Shown here piece by piece: positions 1 through 9,283 of a DNA stretch of 64,000 nt. Each line of letters opens with the position of its first letter. Position 1 is the stretch's first letter. This stretch comes from Buddleja alternifolia (taxonomy: Eukaryota; Streptophyta; Magnoliopsida; Lamiales; Scrophulariaceae). The translations under genes and the position numbers were made by a program. The notes under the pieces were generated by a model. That model was not told the DNA's origin, did no database searches, and saw only the letters and a program-made list of their open reading frames with translations. Where the stretch lies: positions 47,428,423-47,492,422 of the forward strand of contig CM033394.1 in the NCBI GenBank assembly GCA_019426215.1, in the 5' to 3' direction.

Positions 1-482
1 AGAATTACTTCCTTTGTTAATTAAGATTGTTTTTATAATTTGTTAGGTTTTAGGTTTTTTTACTATTATATATATGAGAACTCTCCTTGTAATTAATTGA
101 TTCACTCATTGAGAAATAAAGATGTAATTTAAGTTGGCTCGTGGATGTAGGAAATTATGTCGAACCACGTTAAACTCCTCATGTTTTTCATCTTCATGTT
201 TAGGCTTAAATTTATTATTTCTTAATTATTTTTCGTGTTCTGATACTACCATCTCTAACAACTAATATCAAAGCCATAGATTATAGATTTAGAAAAAGCA
301 CGTCTTAAATCTTAATCTATAGGGATACGTTTTTGGTAAATGCGAATTTCGTTGTGGGAACGATGGTAGGAGATGGAAGAATAATCAAATTCGACAATTT
401 CGTTGCAGGAGCACGGATTGATGTCGTGGTGAAGCCAAAAAAATGACATAGGAGGATGATATAGGACACCACAATCATTGTC
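1..482 (+). mobile_element. Truncated compact LTR element: 3' part of an LTR plus start of internal region
   Basis: Positions 1-260 resemble the second half of the LTR found at 42690-43331. Shared features are the AATAAA-type polyadenylation context, the 'aaccacgt' block and the ending TACCATCTCTAACA. A primer-binding-site-like stretch follows at 261-275 (ACTAATATCAAAGCC, near the complement of the initiator Met-tRNA 3' end). Then comes an internal stretch (300-482) matching 43375-43540 in word order: gggaac-atggtaggag, then ttgcagg-gcac, then gatgacataggagg. It carries no coding capacity. The left part lies outside the window, so whether the element is solo, truncated or complete cannot be told. 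The class call (PBS plus LTR end) is fairly secure. Confidence 0.65.
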
Positions 483-790
483 ACACGACCTCATGTTCCG
501 GACTCACCAAGAATGATTGTTCAAAACAGTTGGAGAAAGAAATTATTAAAATTTAAAAATAAGACAAAACCACATTGATCGACTTACATTGTTCTATAAG
601 CAACCATCAGGTGTGTATAACTCTAATTTTTATTTTACTTTATTTGTTTCCGATTCTGTGCTAGAGCATTTCTTCTCCAGATTAATTTCATTATTATTTA
701 ATGGCTATCTTGCTCGAGCTTCAATGAAATTTCGCTTTACCAATTAATTTCCCATAATAATCAAATAAAACAAAATTTAAGAAATATATA

Positions 791-1285
791 GGCTCTGTTT
801 GGACGTGTTTTCATTTTATTATCAACCGTCATTTAATAAATGTACGAGTGAACGATATTTTTTATTTTTGTGTGAAAAAAGTGAAAAAAAGTAAATTTAT
901 TTGGTTGTGTTTTTTAAAATGGTTGAAATTAGTGTGTGTTGTGTGAAATGATTAAAAAGTAATGACTAGATGAATAATGTTGGATCTGATGGTAAATATT
1001 GATGATGTTTTAAAAATTTAAAGGAGAGAGAAATGTTTAAAAGGAGAGAAGAGAGAATTGTTTAAAACATTGAAAGGAGATGAGAGAGAAAATTGAGAAA
1101 AAGAAAATGTGAAATAAGTGATGTGAAATGTAATTTTAAAGAAATGATTGAATTTTATTGAAAATGTTTAAAATAACAATGAAATGAAAATATTTTCAGT
1201 TAATAGCAATATAAAGTGTGTTTTTTTATTTTCAAATGAAAATAAAAATAGAAAAAGTAGATTCAAAACACAAACAAACAGGGCC
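791..1285. mobile_element. MITE (PIF/Harbinger-like ends) present only in duplication copy A
   Basis: The segment starts GGCTCTGTTTGGACGTGTTTT and its right end reads in reverse complement GGCCCTGTTTGTTTGTGTTTT, so it has terminal inverted repeats of about 20 bp. The flanks are ATA on the left and ACA on the right, a possible 3 bp target duplication with one mismatch. Copy B, near 9110, runs straight through (aagaaatatagtattgtaa) and so preserves the empty site. No ORF is visible inside. The superfamily guess rests only on the GGC(C/T)CTGTTTG terminus and short TSD. Confidence 0.75.
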
Positions 1286-1465
1286 ACAGTACTTTAAATA
1301 AAATGGGAAACAAAACACATACAATCATATTTTTATAATCTGTTCATAAACAACTATCAGCATCAAAAACTCACTCACAGCATTTAGAAAGCTTCTAATA
1401 ATATGTTCGGACATTTTTTTCCCTAGCAAACCTTGTAATTTATGCAATAATTATTTAACTACTAT

Positions 1466-4400
1466 TTATTCTTTGCAACACTTATCTCCATCACATATCC
1501 ACCCTTCTGCAGAAGCCTTCTCTTCACCCTCTGATTCTTTTGCTTCGCCTTTCGTTTCCTTGCTATCGTCTTCCAAAGCACACTTGGGGTGTAGATCAAA
1601 GTCACACTCCTCACAATAATACGACCAAACACGCCCTTCTTCACCACAACCGTCACAATTGAAAAACTGGCGCTTGGTGAGAACAAGTTCATGATCATGA
1701 GATTCAACACTTGACTTCTTGGGCCATCCCTCAGCCATCTTCTCATACTCGGCTTCAATCTCCTTAATGCGTTCATTAGTAAAAGGATAAGCTTTTGCAC
1801 CATGACACATTATAAGGTCTCGAGCTTCAGTTGAAACCGTTTTGCCACTTGGCCCGATGGCAACAACCGTTGGGATGCCACGGACCTTGAATAACTTGCT
1901 CAAAGATCCCTTTCTTGGGTCGCCAAAAGGGATTGCGAGCCATGGCATCTTTGAGAAGAATTCGTCGAAAGATGATTGGTCTCTGTCACTGGAGATGAAT
2001 ATCACTTCTAGTGAGTTGCCATTTTCTTTGATTTCATGATAAGATTGTGTTAGTTTGGGTAGGAAAGCTCGGCATGGGGGACACCAATGGGCGGAAAAGT
2101 AAAGCAATATGTTTTTTCCAACGAGATCGGATACCGGGACCTGAAATGAAACCATATTTCTGTTAGCACCATTGTTGTATTAGTGGGAACTGGGAACTTA
2201 AGTTGCATTTGGACTAAAGGATTTTATACAAGGAAAGAGTATGTAGCTAAGGATTTCAAATGACTTCAATATCAAGTGGATTTCGATCCATCTTAATGAT
2301 GAAAAAATAGCTTGATGAAATGAACGCTAAAGGAATTGAAATTCATGGTATATTGTATATGGAGAATCACATACACACCCCTACTTATTGGTAATTAGCA
2401 CGAACTCCAAAAGTTTGGCAAATTACCAAGACACCCCCTGTCAAATCCGACAACTCGAAAAATGGGGGTGGGGTGGGGTGAATTTGTAATTGTCATCTGT
2501 TGACAAGGGAAATTATGGTAATTTCCCAAATCTCGGGGTATCTTCTAAAATTACGGTCTTATGCAAGGGTTGTCTATGTAATTTACCCTATTTGTATATT
2601 ATGGATTTGAAATCCTTAGCATAGTCAATCAATCCAAACACAACCTTAATGTCATAGTTAAGGTAGGCAGGTTTACCTTAATTCCGTCTTTTCCAATAAC
2701 AAAATCACAATCTTTTGACACCAAAATGGATTCAAGAGTTTGTGCTTCCCGTTTCGCCTTTTCCAACTCCTCAAGCTCTTTAAATTTCTCAGGCGTGAAA
2801 GGGTAGGCCTTTGTGCCATGTTCCTCAATTGCTTCAGCAACATTAGAATGAAGAGTTTTCCCATCCGGCCCAATTACAACCAGAGTCGGGAGGCTACTGA
2901 GCTCAAAATGCTGAATGAGCTTCTCACAACATCTATCCTTTACGGGCAATGAACACCATGGCATCTTTTCAAACTCTTTTGTAAATGATGGTTCATCCTC
3001 ATCAAGGGGTATCATCACAATCTCAAAATTCTCCCCCTTTTCTCTCAAGCTCTTATACACTTCGACGAGCTTTGGCGTAAAAGCAATGCATCCGTTGTAC
3101 GTAACTAAAGCAAAATACAAGCCCACAGTCTTACCTTCCAACTCGGCAATAGATACCTTGTAAAAATAACGTAAAATAGATATGAAGAGATCAATAATGT
3201 ATAAAGAATCGAACAATTACAATTCTATTCATCACACGTCTACAAATAAGCGAGATTCTGAGGGAGTCCGGACTTCAGCTCTTGGGACAATCACATCCGA
3301 CTGTGATTGTCACAGGACCAGCAGTTCCAGAACCTTCTAAGAATAAACCGTATGATTAAGATTTACCTTTTTTCCATCTGATGTAATAACATAGTCCCGA
3401 GATTGGGACACTAATAATGATTTTAGTGATTGGTTCCTCTTAGCTTCTTCTTCTTGCTCTTTGAGTTTTTGAATACGTTCAGGCGAAAAAGGGTATCCTT
3501 CCGCCCCGTATTCCCGGATAACAACTACTCCTTCATCAGTCAATATTTTTCCATTTTCATCAAGGAGTACAAGGTGGGGTATTCCATTGACTTTGAACGT
3601 CTCATCTAATCGCTCACGTGTCTCAGCGTCAGAAAACGGAACTGCAACCCAAGGCATCTTAGAGAAATACGCATCAAAGGCCTCGTTATCTTCGTCCGCT
3701 GAGAGAAATACAATCTCAAACTCGCTAAGTTGAAGGAGTTCATTGTAGACCTCCACCAATTTAGGGGTGAACCGTTGGCAAGGACCGCACCACGACGCAG
3801 AGAAGTACAACCCGACTATCTTCCCCCTCAAACTATCAACTTGTACCTGCAAATTTTAGGGAAAATTACTAAAACCCCCCTAAAATAAATTTTTATATCC
3901 AAAAAATCTCATGAAAATACTTTTCAATCTCAAAAACCCAGACTCTACAAGCTTTTCATTCAAAAAACCCCAAAAATTGAGATTAAGATTGTTTTTGGCT
4001 AAACTACCCTTCATTTATTAAGTTAAGTATTGATCAATAGATCTTTTTTATCGATTTTTTTTTGTTTTAAAATTTTCAAAATGTTAAGTTGAATAATACA
4101 GATTTTTATTTTTAATATTCAATATTTTTATATAACTTACTTTTTATTTTACTATGATAATTATCTAAAACAAAATAATTTTTAAGTTTTTTAAGAAGAT
4201 TAAAAATCTGAAAATTATAAAAATAAAATTATATTTATTCAATTGTCAATATAAATTTTCTAAATATATAAATTTATATATCAAACTACAATTAATTAAA
4301 TTTTTGTCTAGAAGGCTAAGGGACAATTATGTCCGTAATTTTATTAACCCTAGATTTTGGGCTTTTTGGGATGAAAAGATGATAAAATAGGTTTTTTGGA

Positions 4401-5080
4401 TTGAAAAATTTTATCAAGGGTTTTTTGGATATAAAAATTTATTTTAGGGGGTTTCTTAGTAATTTTCCTCAAATTTTAATAAGTTTTTTTTTTTCCACAC
4501 ACACCCCCCCCTTGAATAAGGAAAACTGCTATCTGCTTTCTTTTTATATATATACATATATATAAAGTTGGCAGACTATTGTATCAAAAAATTGCTATCA
4601 ACTGTAATTAAATTCTGCCTTCAAATCTCATGAGTATATATGTACCAAATTAAGAGCAAAAATTCCAGATTTTTCCCAATATACCAATAAAAGATCCCAA
4701 TGTATAGAACTCAAAAAACAGATATATCTAACATGCTGTATGTATATATTCCTGAGATCCATCCATTTTTTAACTAAATTTACTCAGCCAGTATCATAAA
4801 TATCATCAAAAATTCAAATCTCTTACACAGTTTCGGTCAAAACCCAGAAATCAAAACTAACCAAACGACTCCGAATAGAAAACAATCTCATTCATAAATA
4901 CTTCAAATCAAGAACATAACAAAATCGATCAGCATAAGAACTATAAAACAATACCTGATTTCCATCGTTGCGCACAAGAAAATCCCTGTTTTGAGAGCAC
5001 AAAATGGAATTAAGATCATATTTTGCATCCTCATTAGTGTTCTGCAGCTCAACATTTTGTGGGTTCTCCATTTTTTTCAA
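1466..5080 (-). CDS. NRX1: Nucleoredoxin 1-like protein, tandem copy A (four exons)
   Basis: Exons on the minus strand: 5080-4955, 3846-3367, 3156-2677 and 2140-1466. All introns are GT-AG and phase 0. The total is 586 residues, close to the roughly 580 of plant NRX1. Three thioredoxin-like domains each begin at an exon start. Domain 1 has the redox motif WCGPC (residues 61-65) and domain 3 has WCPPC (about 381-385). In domain 2 the motif is replaced by VTYNGCIAF, so it is probably not redox-active. A C-terminal Cys/His-rich DC1-like zinc finger (HDHEL...CDGC...[14 protein letters not shown]) ends the protein. NRX1 proteins are nucleo-cytosolic disulfide reductases; Arabidopsis NRX1 protects catalase and other antioxidant enzymes. 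The start could be either ATG of MKKMENPQ (5080 or 5071). No signal peptide is seen. Intron 1 contains a MITE abutting the acceptor. Confidence 0.95.
2356..2592. mobile_element. Short non-coding repeat of the 'aattac-acacaccc' family in NRX1-A intron 3
   Basis: The left end (aatcacatacacacccc) and the right end in reverse complement (gtaaattacatagacaaccc) are loosely inverted. The interior has the words 'ccgacaactcgaaaaa' and 'gggaaattatggtaattt'. Near copies occur at 10194-10420 (duplicated with the gene), 37535-37735 (galactinol synthase intron 3) and 47640-47880 (ARF intron 5). It looks like a MITE family that favours introns. No clear target duplication was found here. Confidence 0.5.
3859..4469. 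mobile_element. Mutator-like MITE in NRX1-A intron 1, with 9 bp target duplication
   Basis: The inverted repeats are about 75-80 bp long. The left end reads GGGAAAATTACTAAAACCCC and the right end, reverse-complemented, AGGAAAATTACTAAGAAACC; both continue into 'taaaataaatttttatatccaaaaaa'. The element is flanked by a perfect 9 bp duplication CAAATTTTA (3850-3858 and 4470-4478). A 9 bp TSD with long TIRs fits Mutator-type elements. It is 611 bp, AT-rich and non-coding. On the gene strand the downstream TSD copy is followed immediately by the acceptor of exon 2. Confidence 0.85.
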
Positions 5081-5181
5081 CGAAAAATCTGAAATTTTTA
5101 GCTGAGATTAAGGTTAAGGAATCACTCTTTTCTTTAGTAGGCTATTTTGGTTTAGTAGGCTATTTTGATGTAGAGGGCTGT

Positions 5182-5190
5182 TTATTTATA
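5182..5190 (-). promoter_or_regulatory. Putative TATA box of NRX1-A
   Basis: On the minus strand this reads TATAAATAA, roughly 100 bp before the ATG. The same sequence at a similar distance is found upstream of NRX1-B (13181-13189). Its conservation between copies mainly reflects the recent duplication. Confidence 0.5.
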
Positions 5191-5718
5191 TTTTTAAGGG
5201 TACTTTATTGGCACATTGCGCCCTTGATTTACCACCTTTTGTACTTTGCACCTTTAAATTTGATTTTTGAAATTTTACACCTCGAATTGTATATAATTTG
5301 GTATTTTGCACCATGAAGTGAATTTATATCATTTAATTCACTGAAAAAATGAGTTCACTCAGTTTCGGGAAGATATAATTGTAAATACAAAGAGGTAAAA
5401 GTGTACACACAGAAAAACGTGGAAAACTTAAAAGTCCGAAAGCAAAAATTGTACAAAAAAAAACGATGAAATCTGTAGAAATCCTCTCGGTTCTAGGATT
5501 AGCCAACTAACTAAAATCTCTAGAATCATCTCTATAATCATTGGAGAATCTCCATCATCGACTTCAAGCCTCGATATCCCTGCCATTGTTGTCTGTATAC
5601 AAAAAAGTTTCTTCAAGGGTTGTAGTGGATTTTTAATTTATTGACTAATGCTAGAGTTGAGATTACTTCTATAAATTTTACATTTGTATAGTACAATTTT
5701 CGCCTTTGAAATTTATAG

Positions 5719-6121
5719 CTTATGTTTGGTTTTTGGGATGGTATTTTGGTGAGAATTATTGGTAAGAAATTTATGGGGACACGTGCGTGTTTGATGAAAT
5801 TGTGTATGATTTTATTTTGGGAGTTGGTTTTTGGGTGTGTTTTTTTTTGTGAGATAATGTTTGGTTTTGTTTTCAGATGGAACAAAAGTTACTATTGCGG
5901 TCAAATCATGAAACTTTTGTCTGTTAGAGAGGAGAGAGAAGAGAGAGAGCACATAGAGAGGAATGTAGGGACAAAATAGCCGTAAAAAGATGAAAAATAA
6001 TAATTATGTTTTTTTTGGACAAAAAAAGTAGTGTATTTTTTACCAAATAGTTTGTGAACCAAACATAATTTTGTGAAAATTTTGGTCCAAACATGATATG
6101 AAAACATAACCAAACATTGCC
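5719..6121. mobile_element. Non-coding insertion with short inverted ends, present only in copy A
   Basis: Copy B reads continuously 'gaaatttatagattttcacatt' (near 13703). In copy A the same sequence is interrupted after 'tttatag' by about 400 bp that begins CTTATGTTTGGTTTTTGG and ends AACCAAACATTGC, then resumes with '(c)atagattttcac'. The ends are inverted repeats around TATGTTTGGTT, and 'atag' may be the target duplication. The interior is rich in 'tttttgg' and 'gagagagag'. A class II MITE is most likely. The comparison with copy B makes the insertion itself secure; the family is unknown. Confidence 0.75.
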
Positions 6122-6929
6122 ATAGATTTTCACATTTTTATGGTACAATTTTTGCTTTTGAAATTTATTGATTTTAAGAGTTTTTTTATCTCGTTACAAT
6201 TTTGCTTTCTTTGAATTTATAATATTATCCTTTAAAATTGAGTGAACTCATTTTTCAGTGAGTTAGATGGTGTAGATTCGTTTTAGGATGCAAAATGTTA
6301 ATATATATACAATTCAAGGGTGTAAAGTGCCAACAATCGAACTCAAGAGTGTGTTGTGCCAAAAAATGACAATTTAAGGGTGTAATCTGCCAACTACCCT
6401 GTTTGTGACAATACAAAAGTGATTAATTATTTGAGATGACTCATTGTAGAGTCGATAGCATCTAAAAACATTAGTACAAATATTGCTTAATCTTTGATGC
6501 TATTGTGAATGGAAAGGTCAATCAATCTGGACCGTCCATATTCATTCCTTTTGCATTATTGCACGGTCACGATGCTTCTATATCGTCTTCTTTGGTCTTT
6601 CTTTATTAATTTGTGAAGTTTTCTGGTGTTTTTTTCTTAGGCAGTAATCCATTGGTTGGAAAATTGTCAAAAGAAAAGAATTGTTTCCCATTTTCCGCTT
6701 TTTATCCCATTCTTTGCATTGAAGAAAAAGAGAGCATATTATGTGAATAAACAAAAAGAATAAGATAACATCATGAAAAATATGTATAGACAAGAATATA
6801 TCTTTATGGTAGTTAAAAGTGATTAAGATAACTATTAAGCAAATGAAAAAAGTGATTAAGATTACTTTATCATCTTTCTCATATTTTAGATGGAGAAAAA
6901 AAGTGACTATTATTATTATTATTATTTTG

Positions 6930-7120
6930 AATTCTGGACCAGGGGATATTTTGACCCGACAAACTCGGCCGATAAGTTTTTAATCATAGGCCACACAAAT
7001 CTATACGATTTCAAATAAAAGAGAGAAAAATCAAATCTTGTGGCAACTGGAATTGAACTCAAGTCCTCTCACGTAAAAGCTGATACCACTAGGCTAATAA
7101 GTTTTATTATTATTATTATT
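6930..7120 (-). mobile_element. tRNA-derived SINE-like sequence, in copy A flank
   Basis: On the minus strand an A-box-like TTAGCCTAGTGG (7087-7098) is followed by a B-box-like GAGTTCAATTCC (7049-7060). The spacing is as in Pol III promoters of tRNA-derived SINEs. The low-coordinate end runs into (ATT)n at 6910-6930, possibly the tail. A matching but more diverged copy occurs at about 14500-14665 in duplication copy B, so it predates the duplication. It is not a functional tRNA gene, because no acceptor stem or anticodon arm is seen. Confidence 0.5.
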
Positions 7121-7140
7121 ATTATGTCTGGATCAACTTA

Positions 7141-8566
7141 ATACCTTGAACTACGTTAAACTTGATCGTCTTGATAGGTACATAAACAACTCTATATTAG
7201 AGTACAATCTATAATACATTCAGAGTACAATCTATAATACATACATCTCCGGCTTGGGTCCTACTCGTGCTAAAATTCATCTTCAAACATAATTTTCTAG
7301 TAAAATGGTTTATGATGCAATTCAGCAATTGTATAAATGCCAAAAAAATAAAAAAATTGCGCCTTTTGTCACAAGTCACGACCAATTCTTTTATATATAT
7401 ATATAGGGTGATAAGATAAGATATAAGGTCAAGTCCAAAAATAATTCAGAAACATGCGGCAAAATGGGTTCTAATTCGCTCAAGGGGTATAATTGTCAAT
7501 TTTTTCATTACACAGCATCATCCTCCCAAAAATAACGGCATAAAATCTTTCCTGATGAAACTGCGAAAATCTCAGCTACAATCTCTCGATTTGTTACCAA
7601 AATTGACTCAAAGAAGTTATAGAATCCTATTAAACCTATAATTCCATCGATTATCACCACAAAAAAATTCTGAAACTCTAAAAAATTCTAGAAATCAGAT
7701 TGCAAACCCTCTAAAATAGTGATTTTTTCAATAGTGATTTGATCATATTATATTACATTATACACCCAGATCAGGGATATACCTTGTTTCAGTTGAATAT
7801 ATTATACAGCATTTGTATTACATTATACAGTATATTATAACCATTATACAGTGCATTTATATACGAAATAAACAAGGTGTCGAAATAATGGAAATAAATA
7901 AAAATAAAAATCTGACTCGTAAAAATGCGAAAAACCTATTAAATATGATTTGGGCCCGAGAGGGTGATGCTCAGCATACTTATGATAAGTATCCTGAGTT
8001 TTTAAAACGACGTTTCCTACAAAAAACTAAGTTTTTGCTATACCATTCTATAAAGTTGTATAAAATTCAGTGTATAATGGTTTATGTTGTAGTGTATAAA
8101 ATGAATTAAAAATCTGTTTACGTGCAGTGTATAATGGTTTGTATTATAATGTATAATGGTTTGTATAGTGTATTCTTCAAGTTTCTTCTTTTAACTGGTG
8201 ATTTTGAATTCCCCAATCGATAAACAATGAACCCTTTTTTTTAATGATGTATAATCTATTGGAACTTACGATGTGATGTGATTAACAATACTAAAATTCA
8301 TCTTGAACGGGAAAAAAACAAATCTCATATCAATTTGCTAGAAAACAACCGACTTGATGATGAATTAGTAAAACGATATCTCGAATCAATTTTGGTTGAT
8401 GATAATGAATGGGTAAAAAAAATTCATTTTGCTGATATATGTGATTGGAAAGAATATATAAATGCCAAAAATGAATCTATTAGTTATAAAAAAATGCCCT
8501 TTACATGCGACCTTTTGAATCAAAGGCCAAGTCTTATACGACTTAATGGCAATTCATATATATATT

Positions 8567-8597
<31 letters not shown>

Positions 8598-8825
8598 CAC
8601 GAAAATTGAAGTTGAGTTATATACTTATATCCCGATATGAAATTTATTTTAATGATAGCCTTGGATATAAGATAAATACTGTTCAAAAATACTTGATGAT
8701 GATCTCTGTCATTTACAATGATAACAACGTTCGTGATAATTGGCGAGTCTCGCCTAATCTACACCTTTCATTTGAATACATATATCGGGGGCCATGGGAT
8801 TATATATTTGGGAAAGGGGGGCCCA
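7141..8825. other. Unduplicated spacer between the two duplication copies
   Basis: AT-rich, with many 'gtataatgg' and 'attatacag' words and a (TA)n tract near 8560-8595. Three short plus-strand ORFs (7813-8109, 8278-8640, 8606-8878) have fairly protein-like composition but no domain I recognise. See the separate low-confidence entry. No counterpart of this spacer follows copy B, so it was either inserted later or lost from the other side. Confidence 0.6.
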
Positions 8826-8878
8826 AGAATGATCCAACTGTTCCGAAACAGTTGGAGAAAGAAATTATTAAAATTTAA
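7888..8878 (+). pseudogene. Possible degraded gene fragment, function unknown
   Basis: Successive plus-strand ORFs of 98, 120 and 90 codons contain stretches with ordinary globular composition, such as MIWAREGDAQHTYDKY, RYLESILVDDNEW and VRDNWRVSPNLHLSFEY. They are separated by stops, frame changes and a TA microsatellite. They could be exons or remains of one gene, or chance. No start context, splice consensus or domain was convincing. I do not assign a function. Confidence 0.2.
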
Positions 8879-9283
8879 AAATAAGACAAAACCATATTGA
8901 GCGACTTACATTGTTCTATAAGCAACCATCAGGTGTATTATAACTCTAATTTTTATTTTATTTTATTTGTTTCCAATTCTGTGTTAGAGCATTTCTTTTC
9001 CAGATTAATTTCATTATCATTTAATAGCTATCTTGCTCAAGCTTCAATGAAATTTCGCTGTACCAATTCATTTCCCATAATAATTAAATAAAACAGAATT
9101 TAAGAAATATAGTATTGTAAAATAAACTGGTAAAATACGTACAATCATATTTTTATGATCTGTTCGTAAGTAACTATCAGCATCCAAACTCACTCACAGC
9201 ATCATAAAAACTTCTAATAATATTTTCTGACATTTTCTTTCTAGCAAACCTTGTAATTTATGCAATAATTATTTAACTACTAT

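Larger units (their letters stand above)
509..7140. repeat. Tandem segmental duplication, copy A (carries nucleoredoxin gene A)
   Basis: Sequence from about 509 (aagaatgat...ggagaaagaaatt) runs collinear with 8826 onwards, through the whole nucleoredoxin gene, its introns and about 2 kb of 5' flank, ending near a SINE and ATT-microsatellite at 7140. Coding exons keep constant spacing: the copy A to B offset is 7818 bp for the last exon, 7827 for exons 2 and 3, and 8022 for exon 1. Offsets change only where one copy has gained an insertion. Identity looks very high in exons and high in introns. Copy-A-only insertions lie at 791-1285 and 5719-6121. Confidence 0.9.
5081..7140. other. 5' flank of NRX1-A, no gene
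   Basis: A TATA-like box on the minus strand (TATAAATAA, 5182-5190) lies about 100 bp upstream of the start codon and is conserved in copy B. A roughly 20 bp unit (tttagtaggctattttg) is tandemly doubled at 5132-5169 but single in copy B. An insertion unique to this copy lies at 5719-6121. A SINE-like sequence lies at about 6930-7120. The ORFs of 60-90 codons here overlap the insertion or AT-rich sequence and have no recognisable domain. Confidence 0.7.

Noticed and set aside
1462..1803. 113-codon minus-strand ORF (also at 9280-9621)
   Set aside because: Alternative frame of the last nucleoredoxin exon.
5722..5979. 85-codon plus-strand ORF upstream of NRX1-A
   Set aside because: Contained in a transposon insertion that is absent from copy B; low-complexity composition.
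7040..7110. Possible tRNA gene (A and B boxes on the minus strand)
   Set aside because: No cloverleaf with acceptor pairing; tail and duplication pattern fit a SINE.
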